64,000 nucleotides of DNA from Sarcomyxa edulis (lineage: Eukaryota > Basidiomycota > Agaricomycetes > Agaricales > Mycenaceae): positions 1,116,001 through 1,180,000 of the forward strand of contig QUOL01000002.1 of NCBI GenBank assembly GCA_009761415.1. Direction: 5' to 3'. Both the position numbers and the translations under genes were made by a program. Of this stretch, positions 57,253 through 64,000 are shown piece by piece. Each line of letters opens with the position of its first letter. The stretch's first letter is position 1. Under the pieces are notes generated by a model. It worked only from the letters and a program-made list of their open reading frames with translations. It searched no databases and was not told where the DNA came from.

Positions 57253-58009
57253 TCACCATCGCTTCATCTGTCGCATCCACATATTCAATAAAAGGGTTAC
57301 CAAGAGTCTGTCAAGGATCGGTTCTACGCGGCGGTCGACACGAAAGATGAGTTGTTCTTGTGTCCAGGTTGCTATAGTTTTGCCTCGGGAATCGACACAC
57401 TGTATGTCAGCCTCGAGTCAACAACATGTAATGGCATTTATCAGGAGACAGAAGACCGACGAATAGATCCGTGTCATTCTCAGCAATCTTCCACTTGTAT
57501 TCGGATCCGTTTGCCTTGAAACGACGTGATCTTGACTATGGATTGAGATACATCCGCTACCTCGAACTGTCTGCACTCACTTGCTCTTCGTTTTCTTGGC
57601 CTTCCTCAATTCTGAGAGGGGGATCTGTATCGATTCAGTCGATGAGGATTACAGGAGCGGCTGGAAACGTACCCTATCGACACCAAATTCGACAGTGGCG
57701 TTGGTATTTGACCTCCACTCAATGGCACCAGCGGTGTCAAAATTGTTGTTCGACGTATTCAAACGATGAAAGGTCGTGTATCCCATCGCTGTGACGCCAA
57801 CATTGGGACCGACGATTGGATGATAAAACTTTCGAATTAGTGAGCACGATTGATACACAACAGCAAAGTAGAGTTACTTTGTACAATTCCAGCTCGGTGG
57901 TTGTTCCATCAGCGTTCCCACTGAGCTGATGAACTCTGAAAGTACGGATGTCAGTGTCTTGTTCGGTGGTAGAATAAGTGAAGCGGAGGATGATGTCGTC
58001 TGAGGCCAT
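57253..58009 (-). CDS. DUF6593 family protein (copy 2)
   Basis: ATG 58009 (MASDDIILRFTYSTTEQDTD). Exons join as RVHQLSGNADGTTTELELYK, FYHPIVGPNVGVTAMGYTTF, NNFDTAGAIEWRSNTNATVE, IPLSELRKAKKTKSK, SRRFKANGSEYKWKIAENDT, then DLFCVDSRGKTIATWTQEQL and RRVEPILDRLLVTLLLNMWM; stop at 57253. The core RRFxANGxEYKW, the xGKTIATW strand and the C-terminal LDxLLVTLLL helix fit DUF6593. It is the second member in this window, about 11 kb from the first and clearly diverged. Role unknown. Confidence 0.75.
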
Positions 58010-58914
58010 ATCTTCTTCACCTGCCGTCAGATGTGAACAGGCCTCTTTATGTGAGGCCAAGCATGAGGTAGTCGATCGATGTCGCGATCCCGATACACAG
58101 TGAAGCCGGGTGAAAACGTTCGGCGCAGAGATGATTCAGCGTGACCGGATCCAGTCTATCTCAGGAAGATACAAAGTTTGAGCGTCGACTGATACCAGCC
58201 GACCGATTGAAACGGTAAATGTCCCAGGCGTTGGGGTGAACACGAGATTGGCCGATATGAAATGTGATGGATATTTTGCCATGCGGGATAGAGGAAGGAG
58301 GTAGTACCAAGAGTGTTTGCCATCGATTAGAGATGCGGAGATGTCCCAGAGATATGCCTGATGGGTGTCGATGGACCGGAAATGCGCCCGGAGACCATAC
58401 GCGCATGATAGAGAATAGCGAAAGCCTGTACAAGAGCTGGGCTGGGTTACCCACAAGCGGAACGAAACATAGAGCTACAAGGAACCCGAACTCGAATCGC
58501 CTGTCGCCGGCAGATAGATTACAAGACAACGGTCACTAAACTGAAAGACCAGAGAAAGACGGAGGCAACTCACTCTATCTATGTAGCAAAATGCACCGAG
58601 ACTGAATGAAAGCATGCAGTGCAGATATTTATGCAACGCTGAGCATGGAAGAATGTCCATTTATAAAGTAACAGGCGCCACCGGTTAATAGTCACGAAAA
58701 GAGCAGAACATAAGTTTGTGATCCCGACATCTGCAGTCAATTATCTGTATCATCACTGTCAGCAAGCAGAACCTGTATCAATAAACAATCCGGTGGGTAG
58801 CAAGATGCTACGGTGGTTTGAGAGCGGGGGTTGTGGGTTGTGCTTGGGTCCACGTGGGTATCGCCGAGCGCAGCTTTTCGTTTTGGACCTCGTAATCCTT
58901 CTCAGCCAACTTGA
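58010..58914. other. Unassigned interval with open minus frame
   Basis: A minus-strand frame open from about 58510 to 58136 reads coding-like (DTHQAYLWDISASLIDGKHS, FTPTPGTFTVSIGRLVSVD), but it lacks an ATG and recognisable neighbours. It may be an exon of an unmodelled gene or a relic. The right end is the bZIP promoter. Confidence 0.35.
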
Positions 58915-60787
58915 ATGACCGACAAAAGGGACTTGCGAGAACGGAGCGTATCTGGTGATTTCGAGGTCATTTTCTCTTATTCCTCTCTCATCATTCCCTA
59001 CTAATACTCCTCTTCAAGGACTCCGACTTGGAGCTCGATGAGGGATCTAACCCCCCTGGAAAACCTGGCCGCAAGAAAAACCCAAAGTATAATAAACTAG
59101 TCGTCATTCTTGGTCACTCTGCTTACGATGCGCCAATCCTTTCTAGCTCTCAAGCTGCTAGACGTGATCAGAATCGTATAGCACAACGCGAGTTTCGTTT
59201 GAGGAAGCAGCAGCGTGTTCGTGTTCCTTCTTCTCATATTATCCTTCTTCTTCTTGACTTTTTACCGTGTTCAGATCCGCGATTTGGAAGCTCGCGTTGA
59301 GATCTTGTCTGGAGGGAAGGATGAGGCTCTCGGTCATATGAAGGAAATTCTCAAAGGTATGGGCTCCTGTAGATCCAGGTCGTCACTCGTTGTCTCAGAT
59401 TTATTGTCATTAGATTTGATGCAAGAAAATCAAACCCTCCGCAACCTTCTACGAAGCCTTAGCTCTTTCATCGGAGATGGAGCGGGAGGACTCTTGCCAA
59501 AGCTGGGATGGGACATGTCGGACTTTAACAACTTCATCAACAGGTCAGAAACAGACACTGCCTGGGAGGGCTACCAACGTCGTAAGAAGGCACAAACTGC
59601 CCAGCCTACCGCATCTACCTCTCAGGGTCTTAAACGACCCACCGAGGACGATAGTAATGGTCCACGTCAGAAGAAATCCAGAGGAAATGAACAGGATGGT
59701 GACGGTGAGCGGGGATCGAACGGGTACCCCCTGCTCGTGCCCATGAACCCCCCTGGGATAGGAAACAATATGTTCCCTCCATCCGCCAGGTCTCCTCAGG
59801 ACTCTGCCCTATTCTCTGACCTGATGCGAGGCCCAGGTGGATCTCCCATGTTCATGCAGCCATCTCCCAGCGCTAGTTCTTCCCAATATGGCGGAACACC
59901 CTCCGCGAACACCAACAACTTCCGCCCGGCAACATACATGCCTACTCTCGGCATGAACATCGAACCGACGCTTGCTCCTCTACCGTTCGCGTCCGGTTCG
60001 TCTAGTGGGCCTAATATACCTCAAGGGGTGCAACCGGCGAACCATCAGTCTCATTCACCTCAAGATGACCTTGAAGGCGACGATGATCCTGGAAAGACCG
60101 AGGCTTACAAACTCGTCCAGTTCGTTCAATTTCTTCCCTTACCTCTCGGGCCCTGCTGATGACTTTATTCCTATCAGCTATCATCTTGACAACTACAAGA
60201 GAAATGCTGCGTATTGCCTGCCGGCATCCCTTCGACCGACCTTGGTCCAAAGGTACCGTTTTTTCTTAGCAACTACGACTGCCCCTTGACAATACCCTTG
60301 CTCTTATTATAGAACCGTTCCCCATGGTATGTTTGCAATGTCCTACACCGACGGCCTCCCTTACTGACCAATCTTTCGTAGAGAGTGTGATTGACCGAAT
60401 TCTTCATCCCGAGTTGCGGGACCGTATGATCTTGCTCCGAGGTTCGCCTGCTTCCGGACCCATAGGGTGCCTACGATACTGAAGTGATCTCAATAGGTCG
60501 GTTCGATCTAGTAGATTGCCTTCATGATTACAGGCGCGCCGTAACGATCCACGGCGATGATGTACTTGCTCATGGCAACTGGGAAATCAGTGAAGAATGG
60601 CTTAGCAAATACGGGTATGGATGGGTCCCTGGCGTTAGTGGTGATATCATACTCATTGTCTTATGATAGGTTCCTGGTCGAGCAAGCGACGCTCAATATT
60701 GCGAACCGTTGGAGGCGTGAACGGGGTGAGACTGAATTGCGTCTTGCTGACCTTTCGCCTGCAGAGCATACACCTGGCGCTACGTAG
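58915..60787 (+). CDS. bZIP transcription factor with DUF3425-like C-terminus
   Basis: The start is placed at ATG 58915 (MTDKRDLRERSVSGDFE), which splices in phase to DSDLELDEGSNPPGKPGRKK. The basic region is SQAARRDQNRIAQREFRLRK with the N-x7-R spacing and fungal AP-1-like NxxAQRxFR, followed by the zipper IRDLEARVEILSGGKDEALG and DLMQENQTLRNLLRSL. The middle is disordered (Pro/Ser/Asn/Gly-rich). The C-terminal part, IDRILHPELRDRMILLRGRF then NWEISEEWLSKYGFLVEQA, resembles DUF3425 found in many fungal bZIPs. The target pathway is unknown; AP-1-like proteins often respond to oxidative or metabolic stress. Confidence 0.87.
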
Positions 60788-60961
60788 TAGTACGAGTGTC
60801 CTCCTTTTTAGCACCAGCTGTATTTCCTCTCCATCCCGCCATCGGTCTCCGTATGTATCTATAATATCACCGGACAGTGCGTTATCCTGTAACTAGTCGG
60901 TTCCAGAGTCAATCCCCCCATACGTATGCAGTTATGAAAACGTTGTACATACTAAAAGGAA

Positions 60962-61345
60962 CTACCAGGTAGCTCTCCGAACACCATTAATCTCATTATT
61001 CCGCGCCTTGAGTCGGAATTGGTACTAGATGTCGAAATGAGAGCTGATTCGAAAAGTAGGAATGACATGGGTTCTGCTCACTCTGCATAACGCAAATTCG
61101 GACATAACACCTCTACCCCTTCCAGTCTCTGAGCATCGGTTTTTTACGGAAGATGCGCGGGTGTACTTGTCAAAAGTGTTCAACTGGAGCTGAGCCTGGT
61201 GGCGAACTTGTGCAGGTAAGGCTTGGTTTCGAGCGACGTAGAGATATGCTCTTCGGGCGACTTCATTAGCCAAGACACCCTCTCTGGCCTTGATATCGCG
61301 CATGAGCCTAGCATTGCCGGCTGTCCTCACTGATGCTGCTGCCAT
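60962..61345 (-). CDS. MRP2: Mitochondrial ribosomal protein uS14m
   Basis: Small-subunit mitoribosomal protein. ATG 61345 (MAAASVRTAGNARLMRDIKA). The protein continues REGVLANEVARRAYLYVARN, LNTFDKYTRASSVKNRCSET and GRGRGVMSEFALCR, then across one intron (GTGAGC donor, CTAG acceptor) YQFRLKARNNEINGVRRATW. The S14 signature RCxxTGRxRGV...FxLxR is clear, with a single Cys, i.e. the zinc-free mitochondrial form. About 105 residues. An upstream in-frame extension starts only at TTG and is not used. The symbol follows the yeast name. Confidence 0.94.
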
Positions 61346-61567
61346 CTTGAGTTTTGAGGAGACAAGGCTCGAAGTTGGCCAGAAGCTCTTAGTAGTCGCT
61401 CCAGCCAAACACGGCCAACACGGCAAAGGCCGGAGCCAAGCCGGCCTCAACGAAAAGCCCTTTCACCCCGACCACCAAGTGCTAGTGCTAGTCTGACATG
61501 GGTAGAGACTTTGTACGCTCATATCCTTGTCTGCACATAACCCACTAACATATCTTTCAGCTATAGA

Positions 61568-61813
61568 ATGTCCGTAAACAGAGCTATACGATTCACACAA
61601 CGTCGAACTTTCGTATCCTCGCTATTCGGCATCACCTTCTTTGCAACCGTCATGACCGTATCAGCTTCAAATATCCTACCTTGTCCAGCACGCCCTAACA
61701 AAACTCGATATGCGGATACTGACAAGGAGGGAGAGTTTGTGGAGGGACGGCCGGTAACAGTTACAAAGAGGCCAAGACGGTGGATCCAGGAAACGATACC
61801 TCCCAAATCATAA
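61568..61813 (+). CDS. Small single-span membrane protein, possibly mitochondrial
   Basis: Intronless 81-residue frame from ATG 61568: a basic N-terminus (MSVNRAIRFTQRRTF), one hydrophobic span (VSSLFGITFFATVMTVSASN), then ILPCPARPNKTRYAD and a hydrophilic end with VTKRPRRWIQETIPPKS. Arg-rich, acid-poor start plus one membrane span fits a mitochondrial inner-membrane protein. It is divergent from uS14m over about 220 bp, which would suit coordinated mitochondrial expression. I do not recognise a named family; the RPRRWI motif near the end looks constrained. Confidence 0.6.
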   Translation: MSVNRAIRFTQRRTFVSSLFGITFFATVMTVSASNILPCPARPNKTRYADTDKEGEFVEGRPVTVTKRPRRWIQETIPPKS

Positions 61814-62091
61814 ACCCATTCAACTCGATAATCTCTACGGCTGCCATGCAGCAAAACATCGCATCTTCTCATCTCAATGTATGATAGTTGCTACGAATGC
61901 AAGGGACGATACTCATCCTCGCAAAAAGGGCTCTTCGGTTTTACTATATATTTGCTCCGTCATTTACAAATACAGCATCCATATATCAATGAAATAGATG
62001 GTTCAAGACTCTATAGTCCCTTCATGGTCCTGGTTCCGATAATGTTCCTCTTGTTCTTCCCGTGTTCCTCTGTTGTGCGCAAAATGGTTCG

Positions 62092-64000
62092 TCAATTCGC
62101 AATCAAATCTTCAAGGAAAACAACGCACGGTAGAGTATTTTCTTGTATTGGCAGGCATGCCAAGAATCCAATAATGTTAATAGCCACTTGACAAATAAAA
62201 ATAACGCGTAAAGCGTCAGCATAAGAATCTACAGCCGCCTGCTTTAGATGCGGGGGTAGGCTGGGTATAATCGCCGTAGCATGCCTATGTGATAAGAGCC
62301 ACGATCAGCCAACCTCAATTGACAAGCAGTGAAGGACCTTACCGAATCTCGTTGATGATCTGGGAAAGCGTCTCAAATTTTGTTGAACACAAGGTCTGCC
62401 AGAAACACTCACCTCTGCTGCGTCGGGTCCTTGAATTCGTTCATGCAGTTTCTGAATCAAAACCGCTTGAAGAATAGCACCGCTCAGACTGACTCCTACG
62501 ACTTGACCCGTGGTCCGGAATAAATAAGTTACTGTAGGATAAAGTCAGGGTAGATCAAGGATACAAATTTGGCATGCACTCACTTCCTGTGGCCACTGCC
62601 ATGTCTTCTTTACTGACACAGGTTATCATGGCCTTAAATACACAGACTGATAAGCCATGCCGTCAGTGAGTCTACGATAGAGTTCACGCACGATCAGGGT
62701 AGTCGTGATCAGACTAGCCATTCCAAAACCTTGTGGGATGAGATCTATCCAAAAATGAAAAGTCGAGGTACCGTCGCCCCACATGGTAACGAGTACACTT
62801 GCGAGGACGGTCATGAATGAAGACACCAAGGTAAGTGTGTACAACTTTCCTGTTCGTCTCATCATCCTGCACAATGGTCAATGACTTTCAGTACCGCGAA
62901 CGGCAAGACTCACCATCCCGCAAAGACGCTTCCAGTTGATATAGCGAACTGCGGGTCGGGTGCTACATCAGCGGTATATATGCACGTGGAACGAACTCCT
63001 TACTGAGTGTGGCAGAAGATGCAGACCTTTCAAAAACAGCTATCAGATCGACAACAAGGTAAGAATAGCCAACCCAAATTATAAACGCACCAGAATTGGC
63101 GGAGCTCGTCATCTTCACGGCGGTAAAATACTAGATGGGGCATTAGTTCGAGAAACATACTGACCTAGATGCTAATCACCCACCAACGGTATGTTATATA
63201 GCTATACAACGATTATCAATTCGCAGCGTTGACCGGACATGAGCGGGGGAAAACACACCGTTGAAAAAGCCGCGATACTGGTAAAGAAGTTTGACACGGA
63301 TACAGCCAGCGGCGTTCGCTGGGTGATTAGCCGCAAGGGCATCACGGGGTACGGCGCCCAGTGTTTCTCGACCAGAACGAACAATGTTCCGCACACAGCG
63401 CTGACGAGTAAGAGACTCCAAATGAGGGGATGTGACCAAGGCATCTCCTCAGTGGATTTAAGACTGAGACCTAAAAGGAGACAGCCGACAGTCCCAACGA
63501 GAGTTAACGAGCCTAGGAAATCGATCCGTCGGAGTTTCTCGTAGATCGTCTGGTTCTGTACTTCGGAAGGCAACTTTATGTTGACCTTGACGGCGACCAG
63601 GACGAAAGAGAATAAGAGGATAGGAGTCTGGGTTGCGTGTATCCGATCAGCTCGGTTTGAAGGTTTTCGCTACGGATGGGGAGGATGATAAATGCTGACC
63701 TGCATTAGAAAAGCATATCGCCTGGATAGATGATTAACCGGGCAGTCGGAAACATCTTTGTTTGGAAATTTGCATACCATCCAAAGGTGTCGTTTATCCA
63801 CCCTCCCAGAGGTCCGCCGAGACCTGCACCTGCTCCAAATAATCTGACCACATTCTTTAGTCAGTTTTTAGGGCCGGAAGTGGGTCGCTCCGCTTACATG
63901 TTACATAGTCCTTGGTACAGTCCTCTCTGTTTTCTGTTGGAACACCATAAGAACACGAACCAGTTACGAGAAAGGCCGGAACTTACAACGGTATCAGGTC
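62092..64000 (-). CDS. MFS drug:H+ antiporter, DHA2 type (partial)
   Basis: Fourteen-helix exporter; the 5' end is beyond the window. Reading from the right: GAGLGGPLGGWINDTFGW (DHA2 motif), KLRRIDFLGSLTLVGTVGCL, WSHPLIWSLLLVSAVCGTLF, PVMPLRLITQRTPLAVSVSN, RMMRRTGKLYTLTLVSSFMT, FHFWIDLIPQGFGMASLITT, TYLFRTTGQVVGVSLSGAIL and the last helix ADALRVIFICQVAINIIGFL. The end is VVFLEDLIAN with the stop at 62092. It is similar in layout to Vba-type vacuolar amino-acid or multidrug transporters; the substrate is unknown. Several introns; some junctions between 62850 and 63200 were not resolved. Confidence 0.85.

Noticed and set aside
58264..58539. Plus-strand frame opposite the unassigned minus frame
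   Set aside because: No motif; composition typical of an antisense shadow.

Overview
This is a gene-dense stretch of nuclear DNA from a mushroom-forming basidiomycete (Agaricomycetes). The evidence is many short introns (about 50-70 nt, GT...AG), tightly packed genes on both strands, and lineage-typical families: DUF6593-like proteins, a WW-like multi-pass membrane protein, and CCCH zinc-finger proteins with a DUF7923-like domain. No bacterial operons, rRNA, CRISPR array or transposon was seen. All calls come from reading translations and splice sites by eye; no database was searched.

Left part (0.3-11.3 kb): subunits of two large machines are packed together. The FG nucleoporin Nsp1/Nup62 and its complex partner Nup82/Nup88 flank a WW-like membrane protein. 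They are followed by three proteasome genes, PRE10 (alpha7), RPN12 (19S lid) and PRE3 (beta1, with its catalytic Thr). Next come a YlxR-like protein, a Gfo/Idh/MocA oxidoreductase, a multi-exon hypothetical gene, an alpha/beta hydrolase lacking the usual catalytic His, and the replication-licensing factor Cdt1.

Middle part (20.8-44.6 kb): a small two-exon hypothetical gene, a tandem pair of coiled-coil/NYN-like/CCCH zinc-finger proteins, RhoGDI, COQ2, a Ytp1-like membrane protein, an ACS-type MFS permease, a head-to-head pair of related WD40 proteins, a secreted M28 aminopeptidase and mitoribosomal uL11m.

Right part (45.7-64 kb): two DUF6593 proteins, an AhpD-like protein, a GH128 (Asl1-like) secreted glycanase, a two-RRM protein, GPATCH11, a Ser/Pro-rich protein, RPB12, a bZIP/DUF3425-like transcription factor, mitoribosomal uS14m, a small membrane protein, and a DHA2-type MFS exporter cut by the window end.

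Cross-cutting signals: the octamer GACGCGTC (an MCB-like core) recurs mostly in promoters, including shared divergent ones. ACGCGT boxes also precede CDT1, which suggests G1/S-type control. Two microexons (9 and 13 nt) are needed to rebuild conserved motifs. Most window genes are housekeeping; the least described elements are the WD40 pair, the CCCH/NYN-like pair, the YlxR-like protein and the WW-membrane protein.
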